Source: RCIO01 sp965232405 (lineage in GTDB: Bacteria; Pseudomonadota; Alphaproteobacteria; Rhizobiales; Rhizobiaceae). From it: a stretch of DNA of 64,000 nt. The notes under the pieces were generated by a model. It ran no database searches. It was not told where the DNA came from and saw only the letters and a list, made by a program, of their open reading frames with translations. The stretch covers positions 558,001 to 622,000 of the forward strand of contig OZ246966.1 in assembly GCA_965232405.1 (NCBI GenBank), read 5' to 3'. The translations under genes were made by a program, and so were the position numbers. Shown here one piece after another: positions 55,453 to 63,727 of this stretch. Position 1 is the stretch's first letter; every line of letters starts with the position of its first letter.

Positions 55453-56694
55453 ATGTCCGCTAGCGTGAAACCCGAAACTGCACCAGCCGGACCGTGGCTG
55501 TCCATCGTCGGCATAGGCGAGGACGGCGTTGCCGGTCTGGGCGAGAACGCCCGAAACCTTCTAGCTGGCGCAAAGATTGTCTATGGTGGCAAGCGTCATC
55601 TGGATCTCGCGGCACATATCATCACGGGCGAGGCGCATTCCTGGCCGAGTCCATTCGAGACCGGCATCGACGCGCTGATGGCAATGCGCGGCCAGCCGGT
55701 CTGCGTGCTAGCCTCCGGCGACCCCATGTTCTTCGGCGTTGGCGCCACCCTTGCCCGCCGGGTCGGCGCGGAGGAAATGTGCGTCCTGCCGGCGCCCTCG
55801 TCCTTCAGCCTCGCGGCGTCTCGTCTAGGCTGGTCATTGCAGGACGCAACATGCGTCTCGCTTCACGGCCGCCCGCTTGGCCTGCTGCGCCCACACCTTC
55901 ATCCCGGCCGCAGGCTTCTTGTCCTGACTTCCGACGGCGACGGCCCTGCGGCTATGGCCGCGCTGATGACCGAACTCGGCTTCGGCCCTTCGCGCCTGAC
56001 CGTGCTGGAGGCGCTGGGTGGGCCGCGCGAGCGATCGCGCGAAACCAAGGCCTCCGCCTTCGCGTTGAGCGACATCGACGCGCTGAACATTGTCGCCATC
56101 GAGGTCGCCGCCGCCCCCGACACCCGCATCCTGCCTCTGGCGCCCGGCCTGCCCGACGACTGCTTCGAGCATGACGGCCAGATCACCAAGCAGACAATCC
56201 GCGCCGCGACCATCGCTGCACTTAGCCCCCGCCATGGCGAGTTGCTGTGGGACATAGGCGCCGGCTCCGGCTCCATCGGCATCGAATGGATGCTGCGCGA
56301 TCCGTCGCTGCGTGCCATCGCGATTGAGGCCAAGCCGGAACGGGCCGCCCGCATCCGCCGCAACGCCGATGGTCTCGGCGTACCCGGTCTTGAACTAATC
56401 GAAGGCTCCGTACCCGAAGCTCTCGGCAGCCTGCCGGCTCCCGACGCCATCTTCGTTGGCGGCGGCGCCAGCGAAACCGGCGTTCTTCAAACAGCCATCG
56501 ACCGGCTGAAGCCGGGTGGGCGGCTGGTCGTCAACGCGGTCACACTGGAAACGGAAGCGATCCTGATCGCCCGCCATGCCAAACGCGGCGGCAACCTCAT
56601 CCGCCTCTCGGTAGAACAGGCGTCCCCGGTCGGCTCCATGACCGGCTGGCGTCCGGCCATGCCGGTCACCCAATGGACATGGACCAGGCCATGA
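55453..56694 (+). CDS. cobL: precorrin-6B C5,15-methyltransferase (decarboxylating) CobL
   Basis: A 413-residue protein, the length of P. denitrificans CobL. The N-terminal half is a tetrapyrrole methylase (WLSIVGIGEDGVAGLGENAR, VLASGDPMFFGVG). The C-terminal half is a second, Rossmann-type methyltransferase (LLWDIGAGSGSIGIEWML). One polypeptide therefore does both C5 and C15 methylation plus decarboxylation (CbiE+CbiT fusion). ATG 55453 lies within 5 bp of the divergent cobK start, and a GTG at 55465 is an alternative. It overlaps cobE by 4 bp. Confidence 0.95.
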   Translation: MSASVKPETAPAGPWLSIVGIGEDGVAGLGENARNLLAGAKIVYGGKRHLDLAAHIITGEAHSWPSPFETGIDALMAMRGQPVCVLASGDPMFFGVGATLARRVGAEEMCVLPAPSSFSLAASRLGWSLQDATCVSLHGRPLGLLRPHLHPGRRLLVLTSDGDGPAAMAALMTELGFGPSRLTVLEALGGPRERSRETKASAFALSDIDALNIVAIEVAAAPDTRILPLAPGLPDDCFEHDGQITKQTIRAATIAALSPRHGELLWDIGAGSGSIGIEWMLRDPSLRAIAIEAKPERAARIRRNADGLGVPGLELIEGSVPEALGSLPAPDAIFVGGGASETGVLQTAIDRLKPGGRLVVNAVTLETEAILIARHAKRGGNLIRLSVEQASPVGSMTGWRPAMPVTQWTWTRP

Positions 56695-57077
56695 TCGTCG
56701 CCGGAATCGGGGCGCAGAAGGGCGTCAAGGCGAAGGATGTGCTCGCGGCCGTCGACGCCGCGCTTAAGACATACCGTCTGCAGCGCGAGGCCCTCTCCGC
56801 ACTCTGTTCCAGCGGCACCAAATCGACCGAACCCGGCCTCATCAAAGCGGCGAAAGAACTCGGAATCGAATGCCGCGCCATCGCACATCCCGCTCTGCGT
56901 CGTGCCGACGAAGACACGATTGCGCACTCGGACGCCAGCTTCGCAGCCACCGGCCTGAACAGCCTGTCGGAGGCGGCCGCCCTTGCCGGCGCGGGCGCGA
57001 AGGCGCGGCTGCTCGGTCCGCGCATTGCTGTCGGTCCGGTCACTTGTGCGCTCGCCGCGAGCGAGGAACGGCCATGA
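56691..57077 (+). CDS. cobE: CobE, CbiG C-terminal-like cobalamin biosynthesis protein
   Basis: A 128-residue protein. IVAGIGAQKGVKAKDVLAAV and LCSSGTKSTEPGLIKAAKEL match the C-terminal domain of CbiG; ATGLNSLSEAAAL follows. CobE is found in aerobic clusters and is thought to help in the ring-contraction/deacylation stage; its exact role is not settled. I use ATG 56691 because it forms the ATGA overlap with cobL; ATGs at 56673 and 56679 are also in frame. Confidence 0.88.
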   Translation: MIVAGIGAQKGVKAKDVLAAVDAALKTYRLQREALSALCSSGTKSTEPGLIKAAKELGIECRAIAHPALRRADEDTIAHSDASFAATGLNSLSEAAALAGAGAKARLLGPRIAVGPVTCALAASEERP

Positions 57078-57838
57078 CGGTGCATTTCATCGGCGCCGGG
57101 CCGGGCGCGGCAGACCTCATCACCGTACGCGGCCGCGACATCCTCGCCAGCTGCCCGGTCTGCCTTTATTCCGGTTCCATCGTGCCGAAGGAATTGCTCG
57201 ACTATTGCCCGCCCGACGCGCGGCTGGTCGACACAGCGCCGCTGTCACTCGACGAGATCGAGGCCGAATATGTCGCCGCCCATGAGGCACGGCACGACGT
57301 AGCCCGGCTGCACTCCGGCGACCTGTCGGTGTGGAGTGCGGTCGCGGAACAGATCAGGCGGTTGGAGGCGCGTGGCATCGCCTACACGCTGACGCCGGGT
57401 GTGCCCTCCTTTGCCGCAGCTGCCGCCGCACTCGGGCGCGAACTGACAATCCCCGAAGTCGGGCAGAGCCTCGTGCTCACCCGCATTTCCGGCCGCGCAT
57501 CGAAAATGCCCGACGGCGAAACGCTGGCCGCCTTCGGTGCGACTGGCGCAACGCTCGCCATCCACCTCGCCATCCATGCGATCGACCGCGTGGTGGAAGA
57601 ACTCACGCCGCTCTACGGCGCCGACTGCCCCGTCGCGGTCGTCGCCCACGCCAGCTGGCCGCAGCAGCGTGTCGTGAAGGCAACCCTCGGCGACATCGCT
57701 GAAAAGCTGGCGAAGGATCCGATCGAACGCACCGCGATCATCTTCGTCGGCAAGGCGCTGGGCGCTCAGGATTTCCGCGAGAGTTCTCTCTACGACGCCT
57801 ATTATCAGCGCCGGTTCCGCGGCCGGGAGGCGTCATGA
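57074..57838 (+). CDS. cobM: precorrin-4 C11-methyltransferase CobM
   Basis: A 254-residue tetrapyrrole methylase. It opens VHFIGAGPGAADLITVRG and has CLYSGSIVPKELL, RLHSGDLSVWSAV and TPGVPSFAAAAAALGRELT, all typical of CobM/CbiF. It methylates C11. Overlaps cobE by 4 bp, while its 3' end overlaps the 3' end of the opposite-strand cbiD by 34 bp. Confidence 0.95.
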   Translation: MTVHFIGAGPGAADLITVRGRDILASCPVCLYSGSIVPKELLDYCPPDARLVDTAPLSLDEIEAEYVAAHEARHDVARLHSGDLSVWSAVAEQIRRLEARGIAYTLTPGVPSFAAAAAALGRELTIPEVGQSLVLTRISGRASKMPDGETLAAFGATGATLAIHLAIHAIDRVVEELTPLYGADCPVAVVAHASWPQQRVVKATLGDIAEKLAKDPIERTAIIFVGKALGAQDFRESSLYDAYYQRRFRGREAS

Positions 57839-58920
57839 ACCGGCCTGAACGCAGCCTCTCCGTGCCTGTTGCCGTCGCGGTCGAAGATCAGGATTTCGAG
57901 CGCGGTGTCGGCCGGCGCCAGCGCGGCCGCCGCTGTCTGCCAGGCGGCTTCAGCCACCGCATTGCCCAGCGCAATGCCAGCCTCACCGGCATGGTCGAAC
58001 GCCTCGGCGACGGTGTTGGATGCCCTGATCTTCTCTGCCAACCTGGCGTCCGCGCCGGCAGCAACTGCAACCTCGGCCACCGCATCCAGATCGGCAGCGC
58101 CGCGCTTGGAATGCAGGTCGAGCATGCCCTGCGCCAGCTTGGTTATCTTGGCGACACCGCCGGCAATAGTAACCCTGGGCACGGGATGCGCGCGCAGATA
58201 TTTGAGCATCCCGCCGGCGAAATCGCCCATGTCGATCAGCGCCACCTCGTCCAGTCCGTGATGTTTCTGTACGGCGGCTTCCGAAGCCGCGCCGGTCGAC
58301 CCCGCGACATGGTCGAGCCCCATCGCCCGCGCCACATCGATGCCGCGGTGTATCGAGTGAATCCAGGACGAACAGGAAAACGGGATCACGATACCCGTCG
58401 TGCCGAGGATCGAGATACCGCCGACAATGCCCAGCCGGCCGTTGAGCGTCTGCGCGGCAATCGCCTCGCCGCCGGGCACGGAAATCTCGACATTGTAGTC
58501 GGCGTCCGCGCCCGCCACTTCGGTGATCGCCTGCGCAATCATCCGGCGCGGCACCGGGTTGATCGCCGGCTCGCCGACCCGAATTGGCAGACCGGGCCGC
58601 GTCACCATGCCAACGCCCTCGCCCGCACTGAAGGTGATGCCACTGCCGGCCGCGCCTTCTCGCACTGTGGCGATGATGAGAGCACCATGCGTCACGTCGG
58701 GATCGTCGCCGGCATCCTTGACGATCCCCGCCCGCGCGAAACCGTCGCCGGTCTCGGTCACCGCAAGGGCGAAACCCGGCCGCTGCCCGCCCGGCAGGGT
58801 GATTTCCACCGGATCGGGAAACGCTCCGCCGCGCAGCGCAGCACAGGCAGCCTTGGCGGCGGCAGCAGCGCAGGCACCGGTTGTCCAGCCGCGGCGCAGA
58901 TTGCGGGCTTCGTCTTCCAT
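57805..58920 (-). CDS. cbiD: C1-methyltransferase CbiD (cobalt-precorrin-5B type)
   Basis: A 371-residue protein. It opens LRRGWTTGACAAAAAKAA and has PNPVPRR-type SAM loop NPVPRRMIAQAI, GISILGTTGIVIPFS and DMGDFAGGMLKYL, typical of CbiD. In anaerobic pathways CbiD methylates C1 with loss of acetaldehyde. Here it lies in an otherwise aerobic (cobG, cobN) cluster without cobF, so it probably carries out the CobF step on metal-free precorrin-5. The start ATG 58920 is 53 bp from the divergent cobA. Confidence 0.92.
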   Translation of the reverse strand: MEDEARNLRRGWTTGACAAAAAKAACAALRGGAFPDPVEITLPGGQRPGFALAVTETGDGFARAGIVKDAGDDPDVTHGALIIATVREGAAGSGITFSAGEGVGMVTRPGLPIRVGEPAINPVPRRMIAQAITEVAGADADYNVEISVPGGEAIAAQTLNGRLGIVGGISILGTTGIVIPFSCSSWIHSIHRGIDVARAMGLDHVAGSTGAASEAAVQKHHGLDEVALIDMGDFAGGMLKYLRAHPVPRVTIAGGVAKITKLAQGMLDLHSKRGAADLDAVAEVAVAAGADARLAEKIRASNTVAEAFDHAGEAGIALGNAVAEAAWQTAAAALAPADTALEILIFDRDGNRHGEAAFRPVHDASRPRNRR

Positions 58921-58973
58921 CGGCCGATCTATAGTGACCGGCGATACGCACGTCACCAACTTGTGGGAGCCGC

Positions 58974-59774
58974 ATGAGCGACGCTGACCGCCTTTCCACG
59001 ATCCTTGAGAGCCGGCCAAGGCTTCAGGCCGGCCATGTCTGGCTGGCAGGCGCCGGGCCGGGCGATCCCGGCATGCTGACGCTCGATGTACTGTCCGCTC
59101 TCGGTCAGGCCGATGTGGTCGTGCATGATGCGTTGGTCGACAAGGCGATCCTCGACCTCGCAGCCAGTGCCGAGCTTGTGTTTGCCGGAAAGCGCGGCGG
59201 CAAACCCTCGGCCACGCAGGAGAGTATCACCGAAAGGCTGATCGGGTTCGCGCGCGCCGGGCGTCGTGTCCTGCGGCTCAAGGGCGGCGATCCGTTCATT
59301 TTCGGGCGCGGCGGCGAAGAGGCGCTGGCGCTGGTCAAAGCCTGCATCCCCTATCGCATCCTTCCCGGTCTCACCTCGGCAATCGCCGGCCTCGCCGATT
59401 CCGGCATTCCGGCCACCATGCGCGGCGTCAACAAGGCCTTCATCATGGCGACCGGTCATGCGGTCGGCACGCCGGACGATCTCGACTGGCATTCACTGGC
59501 GCGCGCCAACCAGCCCATCGTCATCTATATGGGCCTGAAGAACCTGCCCCGCATTGTGGCCTCGCTGCTGGAGGGTGGCCTGCCGCCGTCAACGCCGGCA
59601 GCCGTCATAGCCTCGGCCACCACCGCCGCGAAGCGCATCGTCACAGGCACGCTTGCAACCATCCACGAGGACGCGAGCGAAGCCGGCCTCGAAGCACCGG
59701 CCATCATTGTCATCGGCGACATTGTTGCGATGCGCGACGCGCTGCTCTCGCTGCCGGTGGACCCGGCTCCATGA
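58974..59774 (+). CDS. cobA: uroporphyrinogen-III C-methyltransferase CobA (SUMT)
   Basis: A 266-residue tetrapyrrole methylase. VWLAGAGPGDPGMLTLDVLS, VVVHDALVDKAILDLA and VLRLKGGDPFIFGRGGEE with GLTSAIAGLADSGIPATMRG mark CobA. It adds methyl groups at C2 and C7, making precorrin-2 for B12 and siroheme. Starts 53 bp from the divergent cbiD, with TGGGAGCCGC giving a GGAG. Overlaps cobB by 4 bp. Confidence 0.95.
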   Translation: MSDADRLSTILESRPRLQAGHVWLAGAGPGDPGMLTLDVLSALGQADVVVHDALVDKAILDLAASAELVFAGKRGGKPSATQESITERLIGFARAGRRVLRLKGGDPFIFGRGGEEALALVKACIPYRILPGLTSAIAGLADSGIPATMRGVNKAFIMATGHAVGTPDDLDWHSLARANQPIVIYMGLKNLPRIVASLLEGGLPPSTPAAVIASATTAAKRIVTGTLATIHEDASEAGLEAPAIIVIGDIVAMRDALLSLPVDPAP

Positions 59775-61093
59775 CGGCGCGCGGCCTCATCATCGGTGCG
59801 CCCCGCTCCGGCTCCGGCAAGACCACGATCACCATCGGCCTGCTGCGCGCGCTGGCAAGGCGCGGGCTCACGGTGCGTGGCGCGAAATCCGGACCGGACT
59901 ATATCGACCCCGGCTTTCATGCCGCCGCAACCGGAACGCCCGGCCTCAATCTCGACAGCTGGGCCATGCCGCCCGCCTATCTGCGTTCGCTTGCTCATGG
60001 TGCGGCTGAAGACGCGGATATCGTCATTATCGAAAGCGCCATGGGCCTGTTCGACGGCATCCCGTCCGACGCGGGCCGCTCAGGCGCTGCGGCCGATCTG
60101 GCGCGCGATTTCGGCCTGCCGGTGCTGCTGGTCCTTGATGTCTCCGGCCAGTCGCAAACCTCGGCTGCCGTAGCACACGGTTTCGCTACCTTCGATCCCG
60201 CCGTTCGCATCGCCGGCGTGGTGCTGAACCGTGTTGGTAGCGAACGCCACATCCGCCTTGCCGGTGACGCCATAGCCTCGCGTGGCCTGCCCGTCATCGG
60301 TGCGGTGCCGCGCAACGAGGCGATGACCTTGCCGGAACGCCATCTCGGCCTCGTACAGGCCGAGGAGCAGGCCGGCATATCGGATCACATCGACCGGCTG
60401 GCCGACGCCATCGAACAGGCGATCGACCTCGATGCCGTGCTGGAGATCGCAGCCCCGATCGACATTCCCGAAGGCGGAACAGGCGCTGCCCTGTCCCCGC
60501 CTGGCCAGCGCATCGCGATTGCCCGCGACCGCGCCTTCACCTTCGTCTACCCGCACGTCGCCGCTCACTGGCGAAGCGCCGGCGCGGAGCTTGTTCCCTT
60601 CTCGCCGCTTGCCGATGAAGCACCGCCAACGGACTGCGATGGCTGCTGGCTGCCGGGCGGTTATCCCGAACTCCACGCAGGCCAGCTCGCCGCCGCGCGG
60701 AACTTCCGGCAAGGGATGCAGGCTTTCGCCGCATCGAAGCCGGTCCATGGTGAGTGCGGCGGCTACATGGTGCTGGGCGAAGCGCTGGAGGATGCCGACG
60801 GCGTCACCCATCGCATGCTTGGCCTGCTTGGTCATTCCACCTCATTCGCCAAGCGCAAGATGAACCTCGGCTACCGGCAGGCGCGGCTCGCGGCCGACTG
60901 TCCGCTCGGGCCAAAGGGCGGCGCGGTGCGCGGCCACGAATTCCACTACGCTCGGCTCACAGAGCCCGGCAACGACGAACCGCTCGCCATTCTTGCCGAC
61001 GGTCAAGGGCGCGAGATCGGTCCGTCCGGCGGGCGGCGCGGCTATGTCAGCGGCGGCTTCTTCCACGCCATCGCCCGCGACGGTGACGCTTGA
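59771..61093 (+). CDS. cobB: hydrogenobyrinic acid a,c-diamide synthase CobB
   Basis: A 440-residue amidotransferase. The N-terminal P-loop is IIGAPRSGSGKTTITIGLL, followed by GAKSGPDYIDPGFH. The C-terminal glutaminase domain has PVHGECGGYMVLGEAL with the nucleophile Cys and a closing FHYARL. It amidates the a and c carboxylates before cobalt insertion. Its stop shares a base with the cobS ATG. Confidence 0.95.
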   Translation: MTARGLIIGAPRSGSGKTTITIGLLRALARRGLTVRGAKSGPDYIDPGFHAAATGTPGLNLDSWAMPPAYLRSLAHGAAEDADIVIIESAMGLFDGIPSDAGRSGAAADLARDFGLPVLLVLDVSGQSQTSAAVAHGFATFDPAVRIAGVVLNRVGSERHIRLAGDAIASRGLPVIGAVPRNEAMTLPERHLGLVQAEEQAGISDHIDRLADAIEQAIDLDAVLEIAAPIDIPEGGTGAALSPPGQRIAIARDRAFTFVYPHVAAHWRSAGAELVPFSPLADEAPPTDCDGCWLPGGYPELHAGQLAAARNFRQGMQAFAASKPVHGECGGYMVLGEALEDADGVTHRMLGLLGHSTSFAKRKMNLGYRQARLAADCPLGPKGGAVRGHEFHYARLTEPGNDEPLAILADGQGREIGPSGGRRGYVSGGFFHAIARDGDA

Positions 61094-61848
61094 TGACATC
61101 GGGCAATCCACTTGGCGATATCGCAGCCTGCATCGGCTTCTACACGCGCCTGCCTGTTGGCGGCCTTACCGCGCCATCGGAAGACTTCGCCAGTGCGCAA
61201 TGGGCCGCGCCGATCGCCGGCGCGCTGGTCGGCCTGATCGGCGGCATCGTTCTTGTTGCAGCGGACTGGGTTGGACTGCCGCCACTGGTTTCCGCAGCGA
61301 TCGCAGTCGCCGGCACAATGCTCGTCACCGGCGCCCTTCACGAGGACGGACTTGCCGACACCGCCGACGGGCTGGGCGGCGGCGATACGCGCGAGCGCAA
61401 GCTCGAAATCATGCGCGACAGCCGCATCGGAACCTACGGCGTCGCGACACTGTTGTTCTCTGTCCTTCTGCGTGTCGCGGCGCTCGCAGCACTTCCACCC
61501 TCTGTCGCTTTCGCCGCGCTCGTTGCGGCCCACATTGCCGGTCGCGCCCTGATACCCTCGCTGCTTTCCGCGCTGCCACCAGCACGCGACGACGGACTGT
61601 CCGCTAGCGTTGGCACGGTGACGGACCAGACGGCACGCCTCGCTCTGGCGCTGGCGGTGATTGCGTTGTTCCTCTTGCTCGGCTTCTGGGCACTATGCCT
61701 CGCCGCCGCCCTTCTGGCCGGCGGGTTTGTGGTCGTTCGTTCGGCCGCGCAGCGCCAGATCGGCGGGCACACGGGCGACATTTGCGGCGCTCTGGAACAG
61801 GGCGGCGAGATATTGGTTTTGCTGGCGGCGGCGGCCGTCCTAGTGTGA
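61093..61848 (+). CDS. cobS: adenosylcobinamide-GDP ribazoletransferase, cobalamin synthase (P. denitrificans CobV)
   Basis: A 251-residue inner-membrane protein with about six hydrophobic segments. FYTRLPVGG, then the catalytic acidic motif HEDGLADTADGLGGG, MRDSRIGTYGVATL and a late GGHTGDICGALEQ. It joins adenosylcobinamide-GDP to alpha-ribazole. ATG 61093 shares a base with the cobB stop (TGATG); TTG 61090 is a less likely start. Confidence 0.94.
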   Translation: MTSGNPLGDIAACIGFYTRLPVGGLTAPSEDFASAQWAAPIAGALVGLIGGIVLVAADWVGLPPLVSAAIAVAGTMLVTGALHEDGLADTADGLGGGDTRERKLEIMRDSRIGTYGVATLLFSVLLRVAALAALPPSVAFAALVAAHIAGRALIPSLLSALPPARDDGLSASVGTVTDQTARLALALAVIALFLLLGFWALCLAAALLAGGFVVVRSAAQRQIGGHTGDICGALEQGGEILVLLAAAAVLV

Positions 61849-61869
61849 CGTGAAGCGGAAGGATCACGA

Positions 61870-62886
61870 ATGACCCAGTTTGCGAGCCTCGAAGATCTGC
61901 GTGAGGCCTGCCTCAACCTTCCCGATGGTGACGAAGCAGCCGCGCAGGCCGTGCGTGAACGGCAGGACACACTGACCAAGCCTGCCGGCAGCCTTGGCCG
62001 CCTGGAAGATCTGATCGCCTGGCTTGCCTGCTGGCAGCATTTGCCGCGCCCGCGTCTCGACGGGGTGGAGGTTCTGGTCTTCGCTGGCTCGCACGGCATC
62101 GCCGCGCGCGGCGTGTCGGCCTTTCCGGCGGAAGTAACCGCGCAGATGGTGTCGAACTTCACTGCCGGCGGCGCCGCCATCAACCAGCTTGCCAAAACGG
62201 TCGATGCCGAACTCTGCGTAGTGCCACTTGAGATCGACCACCCGACAGCCGATTTCACGCAAGGCCCGGCCATGACCGAGGCGGAGTTCCTCGCCGCCGT
62301 CGCCACCGGCTACGACGCGGTCAAGGACCACGCCGACATCGTCTGTCTCGGCGAGATGGGCATTGCCAACACCACCGTGGCTGCCGCGCTCTCCGCCGGT
62401 CTCTATGGCGGCGAGCCCGCCGACTGGGTCGGCCGCGGCACCGGCGTCGACGAGGCAGGCCTCAAGCGCAAGGCCGAGGTGGTGGCCGAAGGGCTGGCCT
62501 TCCACCGCGATCATCTGGATGACCCGCTGCAGGTCGCCATGCGCCTCGGCGGACGCGAGACCGCCGCCATGCTGGGTGCGGCACTCGGCGCACGCCACCG
62601 CTACAAGCCGATCATCGTGGACGGTTTTGTCTCCACGGCCGCCGTCGCGCCGCTGGCAAAACTCCATCCTCGCGCAACAGCGCATATGGAGGCGGGCCAC
62701 GTCTCGGCTGAAGCCGCGCACCGCCGCCTGCTGGAACAGGTCGGCATGAAGCCGCTGCTCGATCTCGGCATGCGGCTTGGCGAAGGCACGGGCGCAACGC
62801 TCTCGGTCTCAATCATCCGCGCCGCGCTCGCCTGTTTCGATGGCATGGCGACGTTCGACCACGCAGGCGTTTCCGACAAGGGCTGA
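61870..62886 (+). CDS. cobT: nicotinate-nucleotide:dimethylbenzimidazole phosphoribosyltransferase (P. denitrificans CobU)
   Basis: A 338-residue enzyme. GSLGRLEDLIAWLACWQ near the start, VFAGSHGIAARGVSAFP, EMGIANTTVAAAL and GMRLGEGTGATLSVSI with the catalytic Glu near the end. It makes alpha-ribazole phosphate for the lower ligand. It begins 21 bp after cobS; last gene of the rightward cobalamin series. Confidence 0.95.
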   Translation: MTQFASLEDLREACLNLPDGDEAAAQAVRERQDTLTKPAGSLGRLEDLIAWLACWQHLPRPRLDGVEVLVFAGSHGIAARGVSAFPAEVTAQMVSNFTAGGAAINQLAKTVDAELCVVPLEIDHPTADFTQGPAMTEAEFLAAVATGYDAVKDHADIVCLGEMGIANTTVAAALSAGLYGGEPADWVGRGTGVDEAGLKRKAEVVAEGLAFHRDHLDDPLQVAMRLGGRETAAMLGAALGARHRYKPIIVDGFVSTAAVAPLAKLHPRATAHMEAGHVSAEAAHRRLLEQVGMKPLLDLGMRLGEGTGATLSVSIIRAALACFDGMATFDHAGVSDKG

Positions 62887-62924
62887 CGCACCCGCTTTTC
62901 CCGATCGATCCCTGACGCGCTATC

Positions 62925-63632
62925 ATGGCGCGACTTCGATTCGTTTCGGACAGTGCGGTGCGGGAAACGTCACTCTACCTTCCGATCAAGAACTTCCTCG
63001 AAGACCTCGGCTATTCGGCCAAGGGTGAGATCGGCAGTTGCGATGTGGTTGCCGTCAGTGGCGACGATCCGCCCGTGCTCGTCATTTGCGAGCTGAAGCT
63101 GCGGTTCAATCTCGAACTGGTGCTGCAGGCGGTCGAACGCGCTGCGGCCTGCGACGAAGTCTGGTTGGCTGCGCGCGTTGCCAGCCGCGGCAAGGGCCGC
63201 GAATCCGACAAGCGTTTCCGCGCGCTTTGCCGCCGGCTGGGCTTCGGCATGCTGGGCGTGACCGAAAGGAATGAGGTTCAGGTGATCGTCAGCCCGATCT
63301 CGCCATTCCCGCACAAGGACACGCGCCGCCGCTCACGCCTGTTTGCCGAATACAACAAACGCCAGGGCGATCCCGCAACGGGCGGCAGCACCCGCAAGCC
63401 GATCATGACTGCCTATCGTCAGGAGGCCCTGGCCTGCGCCGCGGCAATGGAGGCCGAGCCCCGCAGGCCGCGCGACCTGAAACCGCAAAGCCCGCGCGCG
63501 GCAAACATCCTGCGCCACAACTATTATGGCTGGTTCGAACGCGTCGACTACGGCCTCTACGGCCTCACCCAGCGCGGCCGCGAGGCGCTGGGCAACCTGG
63601 CCGACAACGCGCCTTCCGCAGGCTCTGCCTAG
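62925..63632 (+). CDS. DUF2161 family protein with PD-(D/E)xK-like nuclease core
   Basis: A 235-residue protein of DUF2161. The core is ETSLYLPIKNFLEDLGY, GSCDVVAVS and VLVICELKLRF, giving the D-xn-ExK pattern of restriction-endonuclease-like folds, with an arginine-rich middle and a C-terminal FERVDYGLYGLTQRGREAL, a winged-helix-like end. The activity is not known. It lies 38 bp from cobT on the same strand but has no evident connection with B12. Confidence 0.8.
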   Translation: MARLRFVSDSAVRETSLYLPIKNFLEDLGYSAKGEIGSCDVVAVSGDDPPVLVICELKLRFNLELVLQAVERAAACDEVWLAARVASRGKGRESDKRFRALCRRLGFGMLGVTERNEVQVIVSPISPFPHKDTRRRSRLFAEYNKRQGDPATGGSTRKPIMTAYRQEALACAAAMEAEPRRPRDLKPQSPRAANILRHNYYGWFERVDYGLYGLTQRGREALGNLADNAPSAGSA

Positions 63633-63702
63633 GCGCCTCCCGATCTGGCCCAACCGCCTTCCCGGCGCTTGACCAATCCTGGCGATCACCGTATTGATCG
63701 TT

Positions 63703-63714
63703 CCGATATATCGG
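63703..63714. promoter_or_regulatory. palindrome upstream of the ArsR-family gene
   Basis: CCGATATATCGG is a perfect 12 bp palindrome, 13 bp before the ArsR ATG, where a bound repressor would block its own expression. Many ArsR proteins autoregulate at such sites; binding is inferred. Confidence 0.5.
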
Positions 63715-63727
63715 GAAACTTGGATAT

